A DNA stretch of 54,899 nt from Cochliopodium minus. Taxonomy: Eukaryota; Discosea; Himatismenida; Cochliopodiidae. Positions within the stretch are counted from its first letter, which is position 1; each line of letters opens with the position of its first letter. Shown here piece after piece: positions 1-10,902 of this stretch. The position numbers were made by a program, and so were the translations under genes. The stretch covers positions 19,524 through 74,422 of the forward strand of contig JAMYWO010000163.1 of assembly GCA_024220525.1 (NCBI GenBank), written 5' to 3'. The notes under the pieces were generated by a model. The model was given only the letters and a program-made list of their open reading frames with translations, was not told where the DNA came from and searched no databases.

Positions 1-1765
1 AGCAAAAGAACATCAAAGAGACCATTGTCATGTGTGTAAAATAATTTTCTTAGCTTTAATATCTTAAAATAAAAATAAAAATAAAAAATAAAAAATAAAA
101 AATAAAAAATAAAAATAATTTAAAATAATTAAAAAAAAAAGAAAAAAAATTTAAAATAAATTTTAAAAAATTAAATTAAAAAAATAATCAATAATAAATT
201 AAAAAATAAAAATGGAAATAAAATAAAATAATTACTTTGAGAGACACCAGGAGGTAAAGGGAGATTATGGGCAGCTCTAGCTTCGAAAGTGGAGAACAAC
301 TCAAAGTAAGGAGGGACGGTGGTGATGTTCCAAACGGTTTGGAGCTCTTTGTAAAGATAATCATAGCTGTTAGAAATGTTCTTCCATCTTTCGCTTTGTT
401 CGACTGCATAGCACAAGTTCGTCAATGCAGGGCAATTATCTTGTGGGTATCTTTAAAAAAATTAATATTTTTTTTTATTTTTTTTTTTTAAAATATAGTT
501 TTTTATTTATTTTATTTTTTATTTTATTTTTATTTTTATTTTTATTTTTTTTTAAAAAATATGGTTTTTTATTTATTTTATTTATTTGATTTATTTTAAT
601 TTCTATTTTCTATTTTTTATTTTTTATTATTTTCTTATTTTTTTTTATTTTTTTTTATTTATTTCTTATTTATTTTTATTATTTATTTTTTTATTTTTTT
701 ATTATTTTTTATTTTTTTTATTTTATTTTTTTTACAAGTTGTCAGTATTGACCTCTATGGTGTCTATGTCAATCACTCCAACACTCGCGTTTCTGTGCTC
801 TGCTGGATACAAACCATCAACAAGAGATTCCGCGGAATTGAGTGTTCTGAAAAAACAAAAATTTTAAAAAAACAAAAAATGAAAAAAAAATGTGAAAAAA
901 ATAATGTTAAAAAAAATGTTTATAAATAATTATTTTTTTGGATTTTTTTTTATAAACCTTTCATAATCTGTTGTTCTCAAATATATTTCGTTTCTATCGT
1001 AGTTTGTGTTCAAAAATTTCAAGTTATTGATGTATCTATCTCTAAAAGATCTTCCAATGGCCCTGTGTTGTTCAGATCCTTTTTTAAAGAAAAATTTAAA
1101 TTTTATTTTTTTTTATTTTTTTTTCACTGAAATTTTTTTTTTATATTTTCTTATAAATTTCTTTTATTCTACCTTCGGATGTTAATTGACCAGTTGAACA
1201 ATTTCCTAATAAGGTTTGTCTGTTATTTATATATTTCTTTCTGTAGATTCTATTCAGTTGGATATCAAAGATATTTCCTTCAGAGAAATAATCCAATGTT
1301 GTAAATGAACAATTCCATATTGTTTTATCATCATCAGGCAATGATTCGAATGGTGTTCTTATTTTTATAAAGAAATATAACGTTATTTATTTCATAAAAA
1401 ATTTAATAAAAGGATCTGATATTTCCTTAATTTTCTATATATCATTATCATTTCTTATTCTGTATTTCATTTTATTGTTCTATCAATAATTCAATATAAT
1501 TATTTATACGTTTGATATTATACCTTGCTCCATGCCTATATTATTATTTATTGTTAGGATTTTATTCCATTTTGAGTCCAATTGAACATTACAATATTAT
1601 ATATACCTTGTTATCACTTTATAAAATTATATTTGTAAAAGAAACAGTCAAAATAAATTTATATTTTTGAATAATTGTCTTACCTTGGACATAAAAGATT
1701 TGATCCGCATTGATGGCTGAAATAAATATAAATACAAACAAATAAACAACCAAAAAGAATTTCAT
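1..1765 (-). CDS. Histidine acid phosphatase (branch 2), secreted; 3' end outside window
   Basis: Minus-strand gene. The start at 1765 opens a hydrophobic signal peptide of about 20 residues. Exons: 1684-1765, 1607-1616 (10 nt), 1524-1535 (12 nt), 1173-1357, 958-1078, 736-846, 236-450, and a last one within about 1-70. The two micro-exons and exon 4 together spell VITRHGARTP, the catalytic His motif of the lysosomal/prostatic acid phosphatase family. Downstream come TLLGNCSTGQLTSEG, RTTDYERTLNSAESL (family STDxxRT motif) and, at the edge, FYTHDNGLFD, matching the catalytic HD motif. The expected role is phosphomonoester hydrolysis in an acidic vacuole or outside the cell. Phases agree for seven exons. 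The last junction (donor at 235) does not match the phase of the HD exon, so that splice, or a homopolymer error, is unresolved. The family call is sure, the substrate unknown. Confidence 0.85.
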
Positions 1766-1848
1766 TTTTTTTTTTCAAAATTTTCTAAACGTAGATTAAC
1801 ATCTGTTCTTTAAACAATTGAGCTCAGATTTTGTTGTGTAAATCTAAA

Positions 1849-1911
1849 ATGCAGAATGATTATGATCCTAGTTCATTAAGGCTAGCAATAGTTTATTACA
1901 TAATGAATTGA
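1849..1911 (+). pseudogene. Relic copy of the desaturase first exon
   Basis: About 62 bases closely match the first coding exon of the desaturase gene at 4054-4116, beginning at the ATG (MQNDYDPSSL in both). One base is missing after the tenth codon, which throws it out of frame, and none of the downstream exons are nearby. It lies between the acid phosphatase and the CxxC gene, in the same orientation as the source exon. I read it as a leftover of a local duplication rather than a working exon. Confidence 0.75.
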
Positions 1912-1964
1912 TTCAAATAAATTTATTTTTATTTTCTTTTTTAAAAGAATTGGATTAATTCAAT

Positions 1965-3779
1965 TCAGAGTTTTCTTTCGAATATGTATTCAAAGTATTT
2001 TTGTGCCTCCCCAAAAATAATTTTCTTTGATTTTTCTTCAGTTGCTAATTTTATTTGATTTTTGACATATTCATTGTTTACAATTGTTTCTTTCAAAACA
2101 TTTTTACATCCATTAATCAAAGTTTCAAGAGGTTTACTCATATAAGTAAAAAAGTTTTCTGAAGACAGTTTTTTTCCAGATATTTCAGCCAATTGGCCAA
2201 ACAATTCACCTCTGGTCTTCTTTTCCAATAAAGAATCGGAATCATTATAACATTTTGGTAGATAGATGGTATAGTTTATGAGTTTGAAGAGGTTTGATTC
2301 TCCATATTCATGGCAGTAAATGTTATTAAAATTCTTCTCACCGAAAATTTTCCAAAAAAAACCAGAAAGAAGAGAAGAGTGACTATGATTATACTCAATT
2401 AATTGAGTACCAATTTTTTTGGAATCCTTGTATTTCAATGTAAAAGGAGCAGCCATTGCTTGGAATGAATTAACTTTTTTTTTAAAGTTGAAGAACCAAA
2501 AGATATAATAGAGACATCTTATCCTGTTTTTGAGGTGGCTGTCCAATCTATTATCCAAATCTCCATTACCCAACAAAAGAGCTTCTTGAGTTAATTCAGG
2601 AGCATTTGAAGGTGGTGCTCTATTATATAAAAGTGAAGTAATAATTGTTTTATTTTTGGTTTTTGATATCTTCTGAATGAGTGAAAGCTTGAGTAAAGGA
2701 TCTTTATTATAACAGATGAATTTTTCCCAAGTAGTTTCTGGTAAAATTAATATATTTAGAGAAAAAATAAAAACTTCTACAGCTTTGTTAATAAATGTGC
2801 ACTTATTTTTTTCGCAACTCTCTATATGAATCAGAGTTAACTTTTCAGAATCGTCCAGATTTATCTTTAGATTTTTCTCACAAAGTTTCTTTACCTGTTC
2901 GAGATTTGATGGTTTCAATATAATTTCTTTTAGTTTTTTATGCTTTAAATTTCTTTCAGTCCCCAAAATAATTTTTATGATTTCATCATGAGTTAAAATT
3001 TTTTTCAATTCTTCAATGAAATCGAGAAATCTTTCTTCAATGCTTTCTGTTCCACTTTTGTACCAAACAATGAGGTCAAATGCATTCTTGTATTCACTTT
3101 GTTTGATTAAATTGTTTAATCCAATAACAAAATTTTCTTCATCCAAAACACCACAATTATTCTTTATAAAATTATCTAGATAAGGAGTCTTTTTCTCAAT
3201 GAAATTCTCCACATCAGTTATCTGGGAAAAAATTTTTTTTTTTTATTTTAATATGATTTTTAATATGATTTTGGAATTCTTTTTTGGGAATATTTGTATT
3301 ATAATTAATAATTTCTTAGTTTCTTTGAGATGTCCAAAAATATTACAAATTTTGTTAGTAAAAATATTATCCGCTAACAAAGTTGTAATCTAATAATTTC
3401 TTGATAAATAATCATAATTATGCGAATACACTATATGCAAATATCAAGAATCAATTGTCAAGATATATCCAAGAATGATTTTCTTTTATAGTGTTAAAAA
3501 TATGTTTAACCTTTAAGTTCGATGATGAAGAAATGTTGGTGGATTTACTTTGTATAACCTTAACTATGTTCTCCTCTTCCTCTCCTTTTTTACATGTAGG
3601 ACAATTTCCTATTGTTATTAAATTTTGAACTGATTGGGATATATCAATTATAATCCATAAAAATAGTCAAGATATAATAATGATTTGATGTTGAAATTGA
3701 ATTCAAAGGTATAATTTTCATGCAAAGAAATAATATATTAATTTAATATACCCTCCCCAACGCATTTTTTACACGACAT
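1965..3779 (-). CDS. Unrecognised 460-aa protein with N-terminal CxxC pairs
   Basis: Three exons: 3752-3779 (28 nt), 3511-3608 and 1965-3221; phases agree and give 460 aa. The N-terminus reads MSCKKCVGEG then NCPTCKKGEEEE, i.e. CxxC-x5-CxxC, which could bind one zinc like a small ribbon. The rest is a large charged, mostly helical-looking region without a family I recognise. It contains CHEYGESN near the middle and ends in a lysine-rich helix. No membrane segment is clear. The second intron (3222-3510) is long because it holds a copy of the hairpin repeat. Its start lies 274 bases from the divergently transcribed desaturase, so they may share a promoter region. Function unknown. Confidence 0.7.
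3331..3390 (-). repeat. Hairpin repeat element, copy 1 (partial), intronic
   Basis: Read on the minus strand it contains TACAACTTTGTTAG-x-CTAACAAAATTTGTAATATTTTTGGACAT, with short loop and one end bearing TTTTTGGAC. The other end lacks the ATGTCC terminus seen in copies 2 and 3, so it looks truncated. It sits in the second intron of the CxxC gene. Confidence 0.6.
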
Positions 3780-4053
3780 AATTTCTGTTGATATTGAAGA
3801 AAAGAAATTTCAATAAGAGAATTTTTTTTTTTTTTATTTTTAATGTTTTTTTGAACAATTTCAATAATAATTATTCATAATAATTATTCATAACATAAAC
3901 ATTTATTATGGATATTTAAATATCTTTTTCAACGTGGTTGAAAGAGTTTTTTGCAATTAGCAACATTCTTTTGACCTAAGTTCAAATTAAATAGTGTGAA
4001 TCTAATAAAAAAGGTAAGAGTTAATATTAGAGTTTGTTTAAAACAAATAAAAT

Positions 4054-5372
4054 ATGCAGAATGATTACGATCCTAGTTCATTAAAAGCTAGCAATAGTTT
4101 ATTACATAACGAATTGAATATCAATGAACTGTACAAATTATATCCTTTGAATGACTATGAAGGGATGGTAAAATGAAAGACATATCAAATATGTCAAATA
4201 TTTTTTTAAAAAAAGACAATTATATCAAAGTGGAACAAAAATGAAACTAGGTGCAGACGATATTTCATACATCATTCATATTATTTAGTGCATCATTGAT
4301 TAGTTATGTGGTGAGACATAATTATCCCTTTCAATATTTATTGTGAGCGCTGATATTTCATGGATTTATCTTGAGGTATAACATCAAAATCAATGAAATG
4401 AAGCATATCTAAAAAGATAAATTTGAAAATAAAATATAAAAATAGTTTTTTATTCCACGCACTCCATGAGTTTTTGCATTATACAGCTTTCAAAACTCAC
4501 ATAGTTAACAAAATACTATCATACATAACAGGATTTGCAATATTGAGGCCAACATACCACTACATAGCATACCACAGTGTAAAAATATAAAATTAAAAAA
4601 GAAAAATTAAAAAAAACATTTCTTAAAAGGATCATCACAGAGTAAAAAAAACACTTAAAAATAAGAAATTATAAACAAAAAAATGTGCAAAAATTTAAAT
4701 AGTATACAGGCAATGTAGATAAGGATCCAGAGTTGTTTGGAACTTTAACAGATCCTCAAATAGCTACAGTGAGGGGATACCTTTATTTTTTGACATCAAT
4801 ACCCTTTTTCATGGACAGATTTTCTACTTTGATCAGACATTTCAAAGGAGATGTATCAAAAGAATCTTTTGTTACTCCCAAATTTAAACCACTTATCATC
4901 AATGAAGCCAGAATCTATATTTTTGTTTATCTTTCTTTAATCATCTCTTTTTCTTTATTTGGAAAGATATCAGTATTATTGTATTATTGGATAATTCCCA
5001 CTTTTGTTGGACAACCTTTCCTAAGATTTTATGTATTTGCAGGTAGATAAAAAAAAATTTTTGTTAAACTTTAATAAAAAAAAAAAATGATTAATTTTTT
5101 GATTGAAAGAACATACAAATTGCAAGATAGGAGATGATATGGTTGTTAATACCAGAACCACTGTTTCTAATAGCATTTACACTGCTTTAGCTTGGAACAT
5201 GCCTTATCATAGTGAACACCATGCTTTTCCTAGAACTCCCTTTTACGCTTTGCCTCTTCTTTTTCAACTTTTGAATCAAGTAACTATCGAAAAGAGTGGG
5301 TGCAATCCAACTGGCTCGAATGGCTATCTTGAAACTCATTTAACTTTTTTAAAGTCTTTGAAAAATTTTTGA
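4054..5372 (+). CDS. Membrane fatty acid desaturase (bacterial-type FA_desaturase family)
   Basis: Exons: 4054-4167, 4231-4250, 4289-4375 (or to 4342), 4446-4578, 4630-4641 (12 nt), 4703-5042 and 5110-5372; phases agree throughout. The di-iron histidine boxes are HEFLH, HSDHH (the HH from the 12-nt exon) and HSEHH, in WNMPYHSEHHAFP. EHTNC and NTRTT are also typical of desaturases best known from bacteria. Hydrophobic segments flank the boxes, so it should be an integral ER-type membrane protein introducing a double bond or hydroxyl into lipid. Oddity: with exon 3 ending at 4375, an in-frame TGA occurs at 4344-4346, in front of a conserved ALIFHGFILS helix. A strong alternative donor (GTGAGC at 4343) removes the stop but also the helix. 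It may be alternatively spliced or decaying. Substrate not inferable. Confidence 0.85.
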
Positions 5373-5514
5373 AATAAACTTAAAAATGTTCTATACAGTT
5401 TGCTTTAAAAGATTTTGATAGGATAAGATTTTTTAGTGAGAAAATCTTTAAATTTCAAATAAAAATAAAATAAAAAATTGAAGATCTCAGTATAAAACAA
5501 ATTATCAACATAAA

Positions 5515-8500
5515 ATGTTTTTTTATGGAATTTTATTTGGCATATTCATCTCTTTATTATCTCTATTCGCTTTAGTATATTTTTTCATCTTTCAAGAAGG
5601 CGAAAATGAAAAAAAGCCCATTTTTAACATTGATTTTGGGAGCACCAAATCTGAAACCAAATTGCAGGGATTCAACGTCAAAACAGGAAATCCCGAAAGC
5701 TGTGAATGGTTCAATTATATTGCTCAGAGAATCTTTGAAGAACATATAGGCTGCAATTTATTCAAAGAAAAAATTATAACAAAGATAAAGGAAACCTTGA
5801 ATTCAGGCAAGCTCCCATCATTTCTCGTAAAAGAATAAAAAATTTATTTTTATTTTCATACTTTAAATATATTTCGCTGATTTATATTTTACTGAACTCA
5901 AATTATATGAAAAATAAATAGAGCAAAATAACATTGCAAGATATAGATTTTGGGAAAACATTTCCAACACTAAGTGGGATTGAAATAAAAAGATATGGAG
6001 AAAACATCAAGGACATTGTAAAAAAATTCCAAAAAAAATTCCTTAGATTTTAAAAAACTATGATACAAATATAATCAATTTGGAATTAGGATAAATAAAA
6101 ATCTTTTTTTTTTAAATTTTAATAATTTTTTATTATTTATTTATTTTTTAAATCAAAGCATCTGGAATTCAACATTGATTGGAAAGGAAAAATAGCATTG
6201 GGATTAAAAACATACGTGTGGATAAACTTCCCAGTAAAACACTTCAAATCTATCGGAGTGTCCGCAGTCGTCTCCATAACCAACCTCTCCGGAAGAGCAA
6301 GAGTCCTCATCCCAGAGGGAGAAAACCCTCTTTTACAATTCGGATTCATTGGAGCACCTATAACTAACTTTCAAGTGAACACAAGTATTGGTGGGTCTGT
6401 GTTGTTATCCAATATTGGTAATCTCTCCATAAATTTTGTTAATTTATTTTTATAAATTTAAAAAAATACAAATATTATTATCCTTTAAAAAATTTTAATC
6501 TGGTCAGTGTATCTTTTTGAAAATTTTTATTTTTAATGTTTTTGTTTTCATTTTTTATTTCTATTTATCATCTTTTTGAACATTTTTATTTATCATCTTT
6601 TTGAATTTATTATTTTTATTTCTATTTTTTTTTTTTTTATTTCTATTTAACATCTTTTGAATTTTTTTTTATTTTTTTATTCTTTTTCTTTTTTTTGACC
6701 AAAATAATTTTTTAAAATCCTTTTCTTAACAAACAAAAAACAGGAAAGATCAAAACAGTGATATTGGAGAGAGTAAAGAGCAAGTTCGAACGCAACTTTG
6801 TTTCACCTAATGGAATGTGCTTCCGCATCCCCATCAATAAGGTGAGAAAGATTAAAATGATGTCCCTAATCAAGTTCAACCGCAAGAAATTGGAAGGACA
6901 AGTCGACGATGGTTATATCATTAAGACTGAAAATAAATCTAATACCACCAATCCTAATGGTAAAAAACAATTTAATAAAATTTTCTTTTTAAAATGATTT
7001 CTAATTTAATTATTAAAATATTTTTAACAATAATTTATTAATATCAATTTTAAAAATAAATTTAATGAAATGTTATTAAATATTGAAAATTTTTTTAAAA
7101 AAAGTTAATACAAGCAGCCCTCCTCCTTTACCCCCTAAATCTCCTTCGAATAAAAATTCCCAGAGTGATGTTATCTCCCCACCTCCCTTGCCACAAAAGG
7201 TGGCACCGACCCTTCCAAAAAGAAACGTTGTAGAAGTGAAAAAAGAAGAGAGCACTGATGATCTCATTCATTCTTTCGAAATGATTGATGATAAAGAAGA
7301 CTCATCTGAAGAAACTCTTCACAAAAAAGAAGTAAATAAAGTGAATGATAAAGAAGACTTTGCTTCTGAAAAAGACTCCAAATCTCCTGAAGTGTACGAA
7401 ATCAAAGAATTGGAGGATGATTACCAAGAAGAAACTGAAGAGGAAAAGGTACCCGAGGAACTTTTAAAGAAAGAGGAACTTTTAAAAAACCAGGAGGAAA
7501 AAAAAGAAGAAGAAAAGGTGGAAGGAGTAAAAGAAAAAACAAAAGTTACAGGAGAAGTAAGAGAAGAGGAAGATGAAATCATTGAGGAAAAAAAAGAGAA
7601 TGACCATTCTTCCAAAACTTCCGATTTCGATATCTCCTCCCCTTCAAACTCTGACAGCTCCATTAAAACCAAACAAGTAGACACTCCCATCCCCTCAGAA
7701 AAAACTCCAAAAAGCAAAATCAACAAGAACAACTTGGATGAAAACATTTTTTCCTCTTCGGAGAGTTATTCAGTTGATGATTCTTCCGAAATGTCCGCTT
7801 CTTTGTCTTTCAGCGAATCTAAAACTCCTTCTTTGTTGCCTTTGAATGATTCTTCTACCAGCCTTTCTTTCCTTGATAAAGATCTTGTTAATAATGAGGA
7901 AGAGTCTTCTCACCCTCCACCTTTGCCCTCCAAAAATCTTCCTACATTACCTCCAAAAACAAAAAATTACATTCAAGGTTAAATTTTTTATTTTCTTTTT
8001 GATTTATTTTTATTTATTTTTAATTATTTTTATTTTTTTTTTAAATTAAGAGAATATTATTGAAGATTATAATAAAGAAGAGGAAGAAAAAGAGAGTCAT
8101 CCACCTCCTTTACCCCAAAAAAATTCACCACCTCCTTTACCACATAAGAACGCACCCCCTTTACCTTCCAAAGAATATCTCTCAAACACAACCACAAACA
8201 ATGAATACGAAGAAGAAGGAACCAATGTAGAAAATAATTGGGATTATAATGAAGAAGAAGTAGAGTATGGTCAACAAGAAGAACAACAAACTCAAAACTA
8301 CCCTCCTCCTTTGCCTCAAAAAAATGCTCCTCTCTTGCCACAAAAGAACCCTCCTCCTTTGCCTTCAAGAGATTCTAAAAGTGATGTTTTGGATTTCCAC
8401 CTCATTAGTGACTATGAACCTAACTATGAGAACAATGAGAATGTAAATGATAACAATAACAATATTGATAATGATGAGAATGTTGTTTTGAACGAAGAAC

Positions 8501-8559
8501 TCATTAACAGTTTTCATTTAATAAAACAAGATAAACTTGATTTCGACAATAACAACTGA
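5515..8559 (+). CDS. SMP-domain membrane-contact-site lipid-transfer protein with PPPLPxK repeats
   Basis: Exons: 5515-5826, 5922-6017, 6159-6417, 6744-6959, 7105-7977 and 8051-8559; sum 2265 nt, 754 aa. Residues 2-25 form one transmembrane helix. An SMP lipid-binding domain follows (about 55-280): ESCEWFNYIAQRIFEEH, DFGKTFPTLSGIEIKRYG, LEFNIDWKGKIALGL and a closing FVSPNGMCFRIPI, as in TEX2/Nvj2/E-Syt proteins. These proteins tether the ER to other membranes and carry glycerolipids. The C-terminal half is acidic and disordered, with at least eight PPPLP(P/Q/S/H)K-type motifs, which look like SH3-binding sites. No C2 or PH domain is visible. The fusion of an SMP domain to a polyproline tail is the unusual part. 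An apparent coding stretch at 6036-6076 is intronic, since the SMP reads cleanly across it. Confidence 0.85.
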
Positions 8560-8633
8560 TTTGTACAAAAAAAATAATTAACAAAATAAAAAAACTTGTC
8601 TCAAATTAAATAATATATTTAAATAATTATTTT

Positions 8634-10692
8634 TTATTTATTTTCCTTCTTTTCATTTTCTTTTATTTCATTCTCTTCATCTTCATCTCTTTGGTCCAAA
8701 TTGTATGGATTTAATAAAGGATGTGGATTGTCAAATATATTGGAAAACTGTTCCCAAGTACTTTTAAATTCTTTTTCAATAAATTCATCATCATTATTAT
8801 TATTATTATTATTTTTATTGTAATTTTCTTTCAATTTATTTTTTAATTCTTGGAATTTCTCAGAAATTTTATTTTGTACAAACTCTTTCATTTTTTTCCT
8901 TTCGCTTTCAAATAAAAGAGATCCTTCTTTGTTGAGTCTATCTATATTTTCTTCTGTCTTTTTGGTAAGCTCGCTTTCTACTTGTTGTTTTATTTTCATT
9001 GCCACTTGTTCTTGGAATTTTAATTTATCGACAACCATATGTCCTTCAAAGAAAAGAAAAAAGATGTTTGACAAAGTAAAGTTTAATCAATTAAATTTTT
9101 TTGAAAATTTTCAATTAAATATTATTTTGATTATGTGATGGATGGATAGATGTCATTTACTAAATCTCATCAAAATATATTTTATAAAATTCTATAATGC
9201 AAAGTTGTTAATCTTTATATTCATTATAAATGTTTATTGTACCTTCTATGGGTAATGTTGCCAATGCATTTGCATTTTCTATTTCAGATATATCTTTTAC
9301 GGGANAATAAAAAATAAAAAATAAAAAATAAAAAATAAAAAATAAAAAATAAAAAATAAAAAATAAAAAATAATAAAATAAATTAATAAATCCAAATTTT
9401 TTGTTTTTATAATTTACCTTCTCTTGCTACAATTACACTCAATTCGGTCCCGAACAAAATTTTTTTTTTGGTTATGGGAGCCATCATTTCTCCTGTTTTG
9501 AGAGATTTCCTCCTATTTTTCACTTCTATAGATTTAAAGAAAGAAACTCTCTGTATGGTTATTGCTGTTTCAAGCGATATTTGTTGGACAAGAGGTTTGG
9601 CCAAGTCCAACATCTCCCAATTTGCTTTTTATAAAAAATTTTTTAAAGGAAAATAAAATCTCATCTTAAAATTTAATAATTTTGTTCAAAATGAAATAAT
9701 GTGATCATTAAAATAATTTTATAATCAACAAAAAAAAGAAATCATCCTTTTTAAAAAAATGTTGAAAAATAAGTTTTAAATAAAAATTTTATTATAAAAA
9801 ATTTAAAAAAATTCATTTTACATTCATCAGAAATCGATTTTGAAAAAGATTTGATTGAATAACCAGTCATATTTTCTTTCTTTATATTAAATTGTTTGCA
9901 GAGGATATCGTGGATTTCAATGTAGGGAAGACAGAAATCCACAGTGACGGTGGTTGGAGTTGTCTGCTCAGGCAAAAAAACTTGAATATTTACAGGCTTC
10001 ATTCTAAATTCTATAATACATTCACCTTCCTTCAAAAGAAAAAAAAAATCAATTTTGAATTTAATATTTATTAAATAAATTCAGTGAAGAAAAAAAATTC
10101 AAAATATAAAAATTTTGTCAAATATAAAATGGATACGATAAATCAATCTTTTAATGTATGCTGTAATTTTTAATTTTGTGGTGAACTTTATAGTATATTT
10201 TTTAACAATGTTTTGAGATCCTTGATATTTTTGAAAATACACTAATCATTTTAAGAGTATTGTTATTAATTGTATTAATTGATCATCCTTTTGATATTAC
10301 AGTATTATCTGATTAAATTTCTTACCTTCTTATTCTGCAAATTATATACTCTCAATATATCCGTAGGTTTCAACCAATATGCTCCCAAATTGTTATCAGG
10401 AGGCACATAAAATTGGTATAAATCCTCATTCTCCAATTTGGATCCTATCCTCTTTGCCAGAAATTCTTGTCTTGCTTCATCAACTATATAATCAAAATGA
10501 ATAGATTCAAATGTGAAATATAAGTTCATATGGGGTTCAATTTAGGTGTATAGATTAAAATATAAAAAATTAAAAAAAAATATATTTCAAATTCTTTTAT
10601 ATTAACACTATACCTGTCTTATCGATATCAAATCTCAATTTCTTTTTTGAATTATCTGATGGGATTATAACCGTGCAAATCAAAAAGCTCAT
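8634..10692 (-). CDS. Talin-head-like protein (F0 and F1 ubiquitin folds) with coiled coil
   Basis: Exons: 10614-10692, 10326-10483, 9822-10029, 9418-9624, 9243-9293 and 8634-9043; sum 1113 nt, 370 aa. The first 80 residues resemble talin F0: LRFDIDKTVDEARQEF, LYQFYVPPDNNLGAYWL, DILRVYNLQNK. Residues 80-220 resemble F1: FRMKPVNIQVFLPEQ, then NWEMLDLAKPLVQQ and ETAITIQRVSFF, parallel to the talin F1-F2 linker that ends in a KKFFYSD-like strand. No F2, F3 or rod follows; instead there is a charged coiled coil, an Asn run (8795-8815) and an acidic tail. Talin heads bind membranes and adhesion-receptor tails; here only a membrane or cortical role is suggested. The assignment rests on pattern likeness and is moderate. 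An ambiguous base (n) lies in intron 4. Confidence 0.6.
9306..9372. repeat. AAAAAT hexamer microsatellite next to an ambiguous base
   Basis: Ten or so uninterrupted copies of TAAAAA inside an intron of the talin-like gene, just after the only n in the window (9305). Array length may be mis-assembled. Confidence 0.9.
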
Positions 10693-10902
10693 TTTTTTTT
10701 ATTTATTCACTTTCCCTTTTTGGAAATTAAAAAAAAATATATATTCCATCTAATCATCGAAGATTTAAAATGATAGAAATATTTAATGATAGGATTCAAA
10801 AATGGATTATGTAAAAATTTTTAATTTTTAATTTTTAATTTTTAAAATAAAAAAAAAAAATTTAGTTTTTCATTCAGATCTCTAAATTCTCTTTGGGTAT
10901 GT

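Noticed and set aside
586-867. Phe/Tyr-rich apparent membrane protein
   Set aside because: Translation of a T-rich intron of the acid phosphatase gene plus antisense of its exon 6.
6036-6076. Possible extra exon ending INLEL in the SMP gene
   Set aside because: No GT donor follows and the SMP domain reads correctly when it is left in the intron.
7421-7747. 108-codon frame antisense to the SMP protein tail
   Set aside because: Ser/Phe-rich mirror of a Glu/Lys-rich coding exon; shadow frame.
9306-9372. AAAAAT array as telomere or CRISPR-like repeat
   Set aside because: Simple intronic microsatellite with no spacers, and inside a gene.
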